A stretch of DNA of 64,000 nt from Ostreococcus lucimarinus CCE9901 (taxonomy: Eukaryota; Chlorophyta; Mamiellophyceae; Mamiellales; Bathycoccaceae): NCBI RefSeq assembly GCF_000092065.1, contig NC_009363.1, forward strand, positions 248,001 through 312,000, read 5' to 3'. This document shows positions 28,679-36,985 of the stretch, one piece after another; the stretch's first letter is position 1; the number at the start of each line of letters is the position of its first letter. The notes beneath the pieces were generated by a model. It made no database searches. It was given only the letters and a program-made list of their open reading frames with translations, and was not told the origin of the DNA. Position numbers and translations under genes: made by a program.

Positions 28679-30313
28679 CTAAATCTCGCTATCGCTCGAG
28701 CTCAACGCACCCTTGGTCGTGATCGCAATCGCCAAAGCGCGCTTCAACGTCGCCACTTCAGCGTATCCAGGCTCATCGCCGTAGTCGTGCAAGAGTAACA
28801 AAAAGTCATCCGTCTTCATCGACATGATATATTGCTCGGAAAGCGCTTCATTGATCTGCACTCGAGGGTCGTTGAATGTGGGATCACCGCGCTTTCTCGC
28901 CGCGTGCTCGACAAAATCTACGACGACTTCGTCGAGAGTGACGTACGGCACGTTGAGAATGTTCATTTCGGAACGGAATTCAGACACATACATTTGGCCG
29001 ACGTACTTGAGCATCGCCGATGTCGTGCCGGGTGTGGAGACGACGTTTCTAGGATCGATACCACTCTTACGAATCGCGGCCGACTCCATATCGTCTGACT
29101 CGAATTGATTGTACTTGCCCGCAAGCGTCGTCGTCGTCGTCGTCCTCGTCTCCTTTGCGTCGAATTCAAACGAGGACGTCGAATCTTCTCTGGCGTTGAA
29201 CGAACTCGGCGTTCGCGCGTCTTCATAGATCGACTCGTCCACGGTGTTGTCAAACTCCCAATAATCACTCATTCCCGGCGTCGCTTGCGGCACGCGCGTC
29301 GACTTCGAGGACGCGGGCGTGTCCTCGAAAGGATTTCCTCGCGCCGCCGTCGACTTTTTCGCCGTCGATGTGAATCGCCACGCTTCGTCTCGCACCGCCG
29401 CAATTTCCGCGTCCGTGGGCGATGGATAATCGTCCATATCGTTGAACACGTGCTTACCGCGCCAGCTTCCGATCGCGCCCGCGGGTGTTGACGGATTCAC
29501 GTCGTTCGAACGCTTCTCCAAGCTCGGCAGCGGATCGAGCTCGACGACGTGCGGCTCGGGCGACGCCGCCATCGGCGACGCGCGCGCGAACGGATTCACC
29601 GGCACGATCGGCGACGGCATCTCATCGGGAATAACGCGCGGACCCAGCTTCGCCCGCCCCGCGTCGATGATATCCGCTTCGATCGCCCGCAGTTCCTTCG
29701 CGAACCCGTCCGCGAGCGTCTCGAGCAACGTCTCGCACTCGAGTTCGACGTCCACCTGATACTGCGCCTCCGTCTCGCTCGCGCGCTCGTACGCCGACCA
29801 CGCGCGAAACGCCACGAGCGCCGAGCACTTCCTCTCCACGCGCCCCTCCAAAATCACATCCTTCCTCGCGCACGACCGCAGCGTAATTTTTCCGTCTCTC
29901 CGCGTTCCGCCCGCGAGCGCCCACTGCGCCTCCCGCGTCACCGCCTTCGTCTCGAACCGCATCACCGTCTCCCCCTTGTGCACGGTGACGTACTTCCCAT
30001 AACACCCAGCGTCAAAATTCCCATCGCGCACGACGAACGCGTACTTCGCGCCCTCTTTACCGTTCCCTCCCTCGTCCCCGCGCGTTATTCGAACCGCCGT
30101 CAACCGCGGCGCCGTCGTCTCGTCCAACACCGCCTCCCCGAACGCCTCCCGCGCGCTCCTCGCGCCGCGCACTCGTCGCACGACGATCACGTCTCCATCG
30201 CTCAGCGGGTCCTCGCGCGCGCGCGCCTCCGCGTCGCGCCGCAGCGCCTCGAACGCGTCGTCGTTCTTCGCTCGACGCGCCGCCTCGCCGAGCTCCAGCG
30301 TCGCCTCGCCCAT
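28679..30313 (-). CDS. Unknown protein
   Basis: 544 aa from the ATG at 30313; the frame extends upstream only from a GTG at 30385. The N-terminal ~200 residues look folded and beta-rich (SDGDVIVVRRVRGARS, YAFVVRDGNFDAGCYGKYVT, KITLRSCARKDVILEGRV). A Pro/Ser/Thr-rich linker with NPF-like motifs follows (VNPFARASP, GNPFEDTP). The last ~110 residues are helical (MYVSEFRSEMNILNVPYVTL, EALSEQYIMSMKTDDFLLLL). NPF motifs can bind EH domains in endocytosis, which would fit a trafficking role, but that is a guess. It converges on the TIG gene with 41 bp between stops. Confidence 0.65.
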   Translation of the reverse strand: MGEATLELGEAARRAKNDDAFEALRRDAEARAREDPLSDGDVIVVRRVRGARSAREAFGEAVLDETTAPRLTAVRITRGDEGGNGKEGAKYAFVVRDGNFDAGCYGKYVTVHKGETVMRFETKAVTREAQWALAGGTRRDGKITLRSCARKDVILEGRVERKCSALVAFRAWSAYERASETEAQYQVDVELECETLLETLADGFAKELRAIEADIIDAGRAKLGPRVIPDEMPSPIVPVNPFARASPMAASPEPHVVELDPLPSLEKRSNDVNPSTPAGAIGSWRGKHVFNDMDDYPSPTDAEIAAVRDEAWRFTSTAKKSTAARGNPFEDTPASSKSTRVPQATPGMSDYWEFDNTVDESIYEDARTPSSFNAREDSTSSFEFDAKETRTTTTTTLAGKYNQFESDDMESAAIRKSGIDPRNVVSTPGTTSAMLKYVGQMYVSEFRSEMNILNVPYVTLDEVVVDFVEHAARKRGDPTFNDPRVQINEALSEQYIMSMKTDDFLLLLHDYGDEPGYAEVATLKRALAIAITTKGALSSSDSEI

Positions 30314-30472
30314 CGCGCGCGTCGCGCCGTCGCGCGCGCCGGCGCGCGCGTTTCGTTTCTTCGCCGCGAGGTCTCGCGCGTCCACGGGCGCGTCGCGTCG
30401 CGCTCTGGCGCGCGATCGATCGCGCTGGATGATTTTGAATTCAAATCGAGCCGTCTCACTCGCGCGCGCGCG

Positions 30473-31426
30473 ATGCCGCGCGCGCGCCGCGCCGCGACGC
30501 GCGCCGCGGACGAGAGCGCGCGCGACGAAAAAAAATCACCGCCCGCTCGCGCGACGCGCGCGCGCGGCGCGACGCCGGCGCGCGCGCCGCCGCCGCCGCG
30601 ACCGACCGACCGACCGCGACGACGCGCGACGGCGACGACGACGACGACGCGCGCGACGCGCGCGCGGTCGAACGCGCGGTCGCGCGCGGTGCTCTTGGTC
30701 GCGCTCGCGGCGGCGCTCGCGCTCGGCGCGCTGCGCGCGCGACGCGCGACGACGACGGGACGCGGCGGCGGCGCGGACGCCGACGCGGCGGCGCGCGCGA
30801 CGACGCTGCGGCGCGCGCTCGACGCGGTGACGCGAAGCGCGAGCGCGGTGGAGTTCTTCGTCGAGGACGTGGCGACGCGACGGGCGTCGCACAAGGCGCC
30901 GACGGTGCTGGTGGCGGCGAACACGCCGGAGGGGTTGCGCGCGGCGCGGGCGAGTCTGGAGGCGACGCTGCGGAGGGGCGCGCGCGGGCGGTGCGCGATG
31001 ACGCTGGACTGCGCGGCGGCGAACCTGCGGGAGTTGGACGCGGACGAGGCGCGAGGGCGGTTGCAGCGCGCGCTGGCGCGACACTTGGCGGGATGTTCGC
31101 GCGACGAGGACGGCGCCGTCGTGGTGCTGCACGACGTCGCGAACATGTCGCCCGAGCACGTCCCGGCGTTGCTTCCCGCGCTGAGCGAAGACGGGGCGTA
31201 CGCGTACGATGGGGAATCGATCTCGACGACGAGAGGCGTGTTCGTTCTCACCGCGCACCTGCCGGCGACTCGAGCGGCGGCGGCGGCGCCGACGGACGAG
31301 AAGACGTTCACGAACGCGGCGAAGATGGCTTTATTGGACGCCATGCGCGCGAAAACTAGCGACGACGACGCCACGGCGTTGGCGTTTAGACGTAGAATAG
31401 ACGTCGCCGTTCCGGCGAACGCGTGA
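30473..31426 (+). CDS. Type II membrane protein with an ATPase-like domain lacking Walker A (LAP1/LULL1-like?)
   Basis: 317 aa. Residues 1-70 are very basic. A single hydrophobic segment at 72-88 (AVLLVALAAALALGAL) is followed by a ~220-residue domain. That domain has an alpha/beta pattern: APTVLVAANTPEGLRAARAS, RLQRALARHLAGCSRDEDGA, VVVLHDVANMSPEHVPALLP and RGVFVLTAHLP. The order VLVAA strand, LHDV-type Walker B-like strand and VFVLTAH sensor-like strand, with no P-loop, resembles the lumenal domain of torsin activators LAP1/LULL1 (TOR1AIP1/2), which also have a basic N-terminus and one TM. This is fold-level reasoning only; it could be another degenerate AAA-like protein. Confidence 0.45.
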   Translation: MPRARRAATRAADESARDEKKSPPARATRARGATPARAPPPPRPTDRPRRRATATTTTTRATRARSNARSRAVLLVALAAALALGALRARRATTTGRGGGADADAAARATTLRRALDAVTRSASAVEFFVEDVATRRASHKAPTVLVAANTPEGLRAARASLEATLRRGARGRCAMTLDCAAANLRELDADEARGRLQRALARHLAGCSRDEDGAVVVLHDVANMSPEHVPALLPALSEDGAYAYDGESISTTRGVFVLTAHLPATRAAAAAPTDEKTFTNAAKMALLDAMRAKTSDDDATALAFRRRIDVAVPANA

Positions 31427-31579
31427 CGGCGCGTAAAATGTAACCGTAACCGTTACTATTTTCAACCGCACGTACTGTAACTGTTTTCAAAAATCCGCGC
31501 GTCGACGCGGCACCGCGCGCGACGTCGCGGGAACGAACCGCGACGACGACGCGATCGTGACGTGCACGATCCATCGCCG

Positions 31580-31660
31580 TCGCGTCGGCGCGTCCATCAT
31601 CGCGGACGCGGCGCCGAACGAATCGGCGTTTTCGCGTCCCGAGTCACTCCGCCTTCGTCC
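31580..31660 (-). promoter_or_regulatory. SECIS-like element, type II, in the selenoprotein W 3' UTR
   Basis: Read on the minus strand ~50 nt after the stop. GTGAC (TGA at 31644-31646) is followed after about 10 nt by an AAAA bulge (31629-31632), then a mini-hairpin CGCCGA/TCGGCG with a TTCGT loop, and then GA at 31600-31601. GGACGCG on the 5' arm pairs with CGCGTCC on the 3' arm (7 bp) between the TGA/GA core and the AA bulge. This is the layout of a form-2 eukaryotic SECIS (UGA...AA bulge plus apical mini-stem...GA). The helix base next to the quartet is slightly irregular. Confidence 0.65.
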
Positions 31661-31711
31661 CCGCGCGCCGCGCGTCGTCCCGCGACCGCGCGCGCGCCGC
31701 CGCGCGTTCGC

Positions 31712-31981
31712 CTACCGCGCGTTCTCGCCGAGCGCGCGCTCCACGGCGCTCAAGATGCGCTCAATCTTCACCGGATCGTCGACGTACCCGTCGCCTCGCG
31801 TCAACTTTGAGTGCACTAATTCGCCGGCGACTTTGACCTCGAGCGCGCCGCTCGTCGTCGGCGTCGGCTCCGCGGCCACGGAGGCTCGCGGAAATTTCGC
31901 CACGATGGCGCGCTCGATCGCCGTCGCGAAGCGCAGGTAGCCTCAGCCGCCTCAGTAAGTGATGTGTACGAGAGGATTCAT
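31712..31981 (-). CDS. SELENOW: Selenoprotein W with two predicted selenocysteines (U-x-x-U)
   Basis: 89 codons read through two in-frame TGAs: MNPLVHITY-U-GG-U-GYLRFATAIERA, then the Rdx-family signature SGALEVKVAGELVHSKLTRG and DGYVDDPVKIERI. Mammalian SelW has C10 and U13 in VVYCGAUGY. Here both positions 10 (TGA at 31952-31954) and 13 (TGA at 31943-31945) are TGA. The TAG stop is at 31712-31714. The fold is thioredoxin-like, with the redox motif in the loop after strand 1. Length and start match SelW (87-88 aa). A SECIS-like hairpin lies in the 3' UTR, and PSTK is in the same window. If only the second TGA were Sec, the first would be a nonsense change or sequencing error of a Cys codon. 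Confidence 0.82.
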
Positions 31982-32129
31982 CACGACGAGCGTCGCGAGT
32001 CGCGAAGTGACGACGAGTCGAGCGAGGACTGAAGGAATGTCGGAATACCGATGTTCGCGCGCGTGTCTAATGATATGGTTTCTAAAGCTACTGCGGCGCT
32101 GGCTACGGTGCGCGCGGCGCGCGCGGTGG

Positions 32130-34157
32130 TCAGAGAATGACGACGCGTTTAGCTTCTTTGCGCCTGGACGGCCTGGACGGCGCCGTCGCGACGCGAACGT
32201 CGTTGTGAGGAATGACCAAGGCGACCGTGTCTTCGAGCGCGCGGTTCGCCGTTTCGAGGACGGCGTACTTGACGTAAATCGCACCCACGACGCACACGAC
32301 GGCGAAGAAGACGTGGATGGCAGACGCGCCGAAGGCGTCGAGGGCGAGTTCGTACGCGAACGTCTCTACGAAGACGTACGACCAGTACAGCGTGAGCGTG
32401 AGCGAGATTGCCGTACCGCGCGCGTGCTGAGGGAACAGCTCAGCGGCGATGAGCATCGGTATCGCCGCCATGCCAAGTCCGTAGAAGAAGGCAAATGAGA
32501 TGATGGCGACGTCGAGCGCGTCCCGCGCCGAGCCCAAGGCGTAGCCGGCGGCGGCGCTCGCCATGGCGAGGTTGCAGAGACACATACCCGCTAAAGATGC
32601 CAGCATGCACGGCTTCCGCCCCATGTAATCTACCATTCTCGAACACACCATGATGCCGAACAAGAGCGTGACGACGTATGCGATCCGAGTCTCCGTCGAC
32701 GACGGCACCGCGCCGTTCGACGGAATTTCGCCGTCGTCGTGCACGGCGAGCGACAGTCCGCCGAGCTGTTGGATCCCGACGAGCGCACAAGCGATCATCA
32801 TCGATCTCGATAGATGCGAGTCAAGCAATAGATCGTACCACCTGAACGCGGCAAACGCGCCGGGTGGTGAAGTCTTTGCATTTTCGCGAGCGACGATGTT
32901 CGCGACATCCTCCATTGCCTCGCGTTCCTTATACGCCCCTCGAAGCGTTGTGAACGCTTCCACCGCCTCGATGCGCATTTCTCGCGCCAGCAACCATCTT
33001 GGAGATTCCACTACGCATATAATGGCGATGATCAGAGCGATGACGTTGAACATAGCGCACACGCCGGCTAAGTGTCTCCAGTGCATCGTCACCGGACTCA
33101 ACGGGCTCAGATACATGAACAACACACCCTTTACGATGGCCAAATTAGGCAAGATCGCGTGCGCACCGCGCATAGATTTTGAACTAGCCTCAATGAGTAA
33201 CAAGGGCGCCGCAGTGGTGACAATACCCACAGAAATGCCCGCGAGCACCCTCCCAACCATCGCCGTCGTCGAAAACGCAGGCGCGCAAGCCGCCAGCGCC
33301 CACCCTAAGATCGCCGGTATCGTCGCCGCAACAACCGTTCGGCGCCTACCAAACCTATCGCACCCCCAACCCGCGCGCGCTGCGCCCACAATCGCCCCCA
33401 GGAAGAGCGCCGCTTGTAAAGTGGCGATTTCGTCCTCGTTCGCGCCATCCGTCCCGCACGCCGCCGTCTCGCCACCGCACGACATCGTCTTCCTAGCCGC
33501 AAACGGAAACCCGATAGCCAACCCCACGGTGAAGCACGTGAGCGATACCGATGCCGTCGCCGCCCACGTGCGCCAGGTTTTCGGCACCATCGCCGCGACG
33601 ACGCTCGATGTCGAGTGCAGGTTCGCTCCCGACACCCGAGCGCTCACGCCGACGCCGCGTTCAACTTCATCCAGCGTCCGCAGCGCGTCCCGCGTCAACC
33701 GCGTGTACCCTCGCGCGCTCGTGCTCTCCACGAACATCCGATTCGCGCGTGCATCGCCGGCGTCATCGTCATCGCTCGACGTCGTCGACGACTCGCCGCC
33801 GTCAACACCCCGCGATTTTTTGCTCGACGACAGCGTCGTGCGCGCGTCGTCCGCGTGCGTCGTCCCGGTGTCGCTCGTCGCGTACCCTCGATCATTTCGC
33901 AGTAATTCCTCGCGTTCGCCGTCGTTGGCGCGTCCGACTTTCGGCGCGCCGCTGAAGAGCGTCTTCAACATCCCAGAGACTGAAGCGCGCGGGGACGCGC
34001 TGGAATCTCGACTCGCGCTCGCGCGACGCGCGCGTCTCTCGCGCCTGCGCGACTCGCGACCGTCGCGACGATCATCTCTCGCTTTCTTCTCGGCGCGCGC
34101 CTTCTGGAACAGGCGCGCCTTGTTGGCGAGCTCGAGTTCCTCCTTGCTCGGCGGCAT
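32130..34157 (-). CDS. Sugar-transporter-family MFS protein
   Basis: 675 aa from the ATG at 34157. The ~220-residue N-terminal part is hydrophilic (basic Arg/Lys/Glu-rich helix, then Ser/Asp-rich). The transporter core has 12 likely TM segments with the sugar-porter motifs GWGCDRFGRRRTVV (loop 2-3), GRVLAGISVGIVTTAAPLLL (TM4), ESPRWLLAREMR (PESPRWL-type loop after TM6) and DYMGRKPCML (loop 8-9). PETxG-type C-terminal motifs are weak. It probably exports or imports a sugar or polyol with H+ symport; substrate and membrane are not deducible. The long cytosolic N-terminus is unusual for the family. The SelW gene starts 149 bp downstream on the same strand. Confidence 0.85.
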   Translation of the reverse strand: MPPSKEELELANKARLFQKARAEKKARDDRRDGRESRRRERRARRASASRDSSASPRASVSGMLKTLFSGAPKVGRANDGEREELLRNDRGYATSDTGTTHADDARTTLSSSKKSRGVDGGESSTTSSDDDDAGDARANRMFVESTSARGYTRLTRDALRTLDEVERGVGVSARVSGANLHSTSSVVAAMVPKTWRTWAATASVSLTCFTVGLAIGFPFAARKTMSCGGETAACGTDGANEDEIATLQAALFLGAIVGAARAGWGCDRFGRRRTVVAATIPAILGWALAACAPAFSTTAMVGRVLAGISVGIVTTAAPLLLIEASSKSMRGAHAILPNLAIVKGVLFMYLSPLSPVTMHWRHLAGVCAMFNVIALIIAIICVVESPRWLLAREMRIEAVEAFTTLRGAYKEREAMEDVANIVARENAKTSPPGAFAAFRWYDLLLDSHLSRSMMIACALVGIQQLGGLSLAVHDDGEIPSNGAVPSSTETRIAYVVTLLFGIMVCSRMVDYMGRKPCMLASLAGMCLCNLAMASAAAGYALGSARDALDVAIISFAFFYGLGMAAIPMLIAAELFPQHARGTAISLTLTLYWSYVFVETFAYELALDAFGASAIHVFFAVVCVVGAIYVKYAVLETANRALEDTVALVIPHNDVRVATAPSRPSRRKEAKRVVIL

Positions 34158-34248
34158 CGCCGCGCGAGGCGCGAACTGAGGACGACGCGAGCGAACGGGC
34201 TGTCGTATTATTCTCGAGCTATCGAAATCTAACTTTCTATCGAGCGCG

Positions 34249-35973
34249 TCATCGCTCCTTCTTACTCTCGTTTTCGGTCGCATCGTCCTTCTTACTCTCG
34301 TCTTCGGCGCCGGCGTCGGCGACGTAGCCGAATTCATTCGCGCGAGTTTCGTCGACGCGATAGACGCGTCTCTGATACAAGAATAAGAGGAAGATGACGT
34401 CGTCTCTGAAGACGGAAATGCGGTGAAGTGTGGGCATCTTGATGACGAAGGCGAATAAGTCGTCGATGATGGTGTTTAGGAACTTGTAGCCCATCTGTTT
34501 CCACGGCATAGCGGCGACGCTCTTGAGTTTGTAGTTGACGTACAGCTGAGGCGTCATGCTGATGAAACCAAAAGTATAGACAGCCCCGACGAGCGTACTC
34601 AGGACGAACGACCACCAACCTTTGTGTTCGTGCGTGCGCAGGCTGTACACGGCGTATACTCCCACGAGTGGATATAGCGCGTACGACAAATAGCGCATGG
34701 CGTCCGCGTCGTGTCGAGCGGTGTCGCTCTTGAGCGCGCTCGCCTTGTCGGCGACGCGAAGCCGCGGAAAGCGTCCGTCTCGATCAACAGAGACGTCCAT
34801 CGCGCGCGTCACCTTCCAAAACTCAATAACGACGCCCAAACCACTGGAAATAAGTATCATCCACGACGTTTCGTTGTCGCACAGGTACAAAAAGATGACG
34901 AGCTGACAAAAGGCGTTCAAAAGAACGCTTCGAGCGGACAATCCTTCGAGACTTTTGCGATTTCGCCAAAACTGCACGTCGTGTTTGAATGCAAAGAAAT
35001 CAAATATCGTGTGTAGCAAACTCACAACTGTCGTCACCGCGAGCAACGTCGGATTTCCTTCGAGAAACACGCGCTTCATGTTGTCCGCGTCGTGTTCTCC
35101 CGCCGCGCCGAACGCGCGTTGCGTCGACCACGTCTGCTCCATGGACTCTTCCATCTGCCAACGAAACTGAGAAATCGTCTCGAGGTTCAAGTTTATCTTC
35201 ATCTCGCGCGCGCTCGTTTCGTTCAGCTCGCGCAGATGGCTCTTGATGATCCAAAACTCGTTAAAATACACCGTGGGATAGTATCCCGACCGCCGCTCGT
35301 CCGAAAATCGCATTCGCCTCGCCAGGATGTCTGGAATCGTCGCCCCGCGATACGCCGCGAAATCATCCACCACGGTCAACGTCGCGTTGGGTTTATAATA
35401 CGCCTGATAATACTCCATCCCATCTTCCAACCCCTCCGTCCCGTCCTCGCGCGGCTCCGCCCGCGCCGAATCCTCGCCCAAGAGCTTCCTCCTTCGCGCG
35501 ACTCTTCGTCTTCGCCAAATCGTCGCGTCGAAAGACACTCGCAAAACGTCCCCATCGTCGTACCCCTCGTCCGCCGGATCCAGCGACGCGCCTAAACGCG
35601 AAACGATCGCGTGCAATTTCACGCTCACGTTTCTCGCCACCGCGTCCACGAGCGCGACCCCGAGATCCAACTCGACGTCGCGCGTCGCCGACGCCAGCGG
35701 CGCCGTCGTCCCCCACAGCGGCGTCTCCGCGTGAAAATTCACGCTCGACGCCTCGTAATCCTCCGCGAGCGCGTGCACGCGCACGTCAACGACTTCGTCC
35801 CGGCGCCACAGGTTCCGACAGACGTCCGCGTACGCCGTCGTCGTCGTCGTCGTCGTCGCGACGTCTTGGAACGCTTTCGGCGCGGAAACCGTCGTCAAGC
35901 TTCGCGTCAGGCGCACGGCGAAGCCGTACATCGCCGCGAGGCGCGCGATCTTGAGCGCGCTCTGCGCTCGCGA

Positions 35974-36007
<34 letters not shown>

Positions 36008-36018
36008 TCGGTCGACAT
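34249..36018 (-). CDS. CLPTM1: CLPTM1 family multi-pass membrane protein
   Basis: 589 aa from the ATG at 36018 (a GTG at 36036 also opens the frame). Characteristic blocks: PTVYFNEFWIIKSHLRELNE, LLAVTTVVSLLHTIFDFFAF, KHDVQFWRNRKSLEGLSARS, TSWMILISSGLGVVIEFWKV and later FGFISMTPQLYVNYKLKSVA with FLNTIIDDLFAFVIKMPTLH. CLPTM1 and CLPTM1L are ER/Golgi membrane proteins; animal members act in receptor trafficking and as lipid scramblases (CLPTM1L). Plants have homologues of unknown role. A Thr run in the N-terminal region is encoded by a GTC-type triplet tract at 35838-35860. The start lies 21 bp from the divergent start at 36040. Confidence 0.93.
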
Positions 36019-36039
36019 CGCGGCGCGGCGCGGCACACG

Positions 36040-36898
36040 ATGACGCCGCTCGAAGACGAAATCGCGTCGAGAATCGCGCGACAGCGCGCGCTGGCGCGCG
36101 CGAACGCCGCGGAGTTGGCGTGCGCGACGCTCGCGTTGACGCCGCGCGCGCGGCTGCGCGAGGCGCGGGCCGCGGCGGAAGAGATGGCGAACGCGTCGGC
36201 GGACGCGGCGACCGTTAGAGCGCGCGTTCGCGATTGGCGCGACGCGCAGAGGCGCGCCGAGGACGCGCGCGCGAAGGAAACGACGCGAGCGATGGACAGT
36301 GAACGACGCGCGCGCGCGCGGGAGGCGACGGTGGCGCGAGAGGCGCGAGAGACGAGGATCAGAGCGCGCGCGGCGTCGAAGGCGCGGCGACGCGCCGAAG
36401 CGGAGGCGGCGAACGCGCGAGCGGCGAACGCGCGAGCGACGAGTCGCGCGGCGAACGAGGCGATGATTTCGTTATTTCAGGTGCGCATCGCGACGCGCGA
36501 ATGGGTCGGTGAACGACGGAGGGACTGACGACGCGCTCGTTTCGTTTGGTTCGCGCGCGAGGCAGGCTCGAGACGCGCAAACGGTACGACGACGCCGCGA
36601 CGCCATCGCGGCGTTAGACGTGGAAATAGCCGAGCGCGAATTGCGATTGGAAACTGCGACGGCGCGCGCGCGCCCGTTCGTGCACCGCTCGAGAGAACGC
36701 TTGTCGAGTTGGACGGAGGCCGCCGCGCGCCGTTTCGTGGCGACGACGCTCGAGCGCGAGCGCGTCGAGGATCTCGACGTTTTCGCGCGCGCCGCGCGTC
36801 AGGGGTGGGTCTTAGACGCGCACAAGTACCGTCGCACCGCGCCGCGTTGGCGCGTGTTAGATCCTCGATGCGGCGGCGTCGTCATTCGCGAGTATTAA
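36040..36898 (+). CDS. Coiled-coil protein, two exons (intron 36481-36565)
   Basis: Exon 1 (36040-36480) encodes 147 aa ending ISLFQ at a codon boundary. Exon 2 (36566-36898) continues in frame with ARDAQTVRRRRDAIAALDVE and ends CGGVVIREY, 257 aa in total. Almost all of it is Ala/Arg/Glu-rich helix, predicted coiled coil, with a more globular end (GWVLDAHKYRRTAPRWRVLD). No family is recognised. Without splicing, exon 1 would end at a TGA at 36526-36528 and exon 2 would be an unrelated ORF from 36509. The splice signals are good, so one gene is the better model. Confidence 0.65.
36481..36565 (+). other. 85-nt spliceosomal intron
   Basis: Donor TTCAG|GTGCGC, branch-like GACTGAC at about 36523-36529, acceptor GAGGCAG|GC. 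Removal joins two coiled-coil frames exactly at a codon boundary. Compare the candidate intron at 5196-5312. Confidence 0.65.
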
Positions 36899-36985
36899 GT
36901 CGCGCGTCTGGGTAGTTAGAGTAGCTCGTCCCGAACAACAGTCGTTGATCGTCCGACTTCAGACGCCGCCTCTCGCCTCGCCACG

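Noticed and set aside
30202-31374. 390-codon minus-strand ORF over the LAP1-like gene
   Set aside because: Ser/Ala/Arg low-complexity translation opposite a plus-strand gene with a TM and folded-domain pattern.
31712-31903. 63-aa ORF starting at a GTG, or a SelW pseudogene broken by two stops
   Set aside because: The frame upstream aligns with SelW including start, length and both redox positions, and a SECIS-like element follows. Read-through as Sec explains the stops better than decay.
36509-36898. Separate 129-aa gene from the ATG at 36509
   Set aside because: It overlaps the end of the upstream coiled-coil frame, and good donor, branch and acceptor signals join the two in frame.
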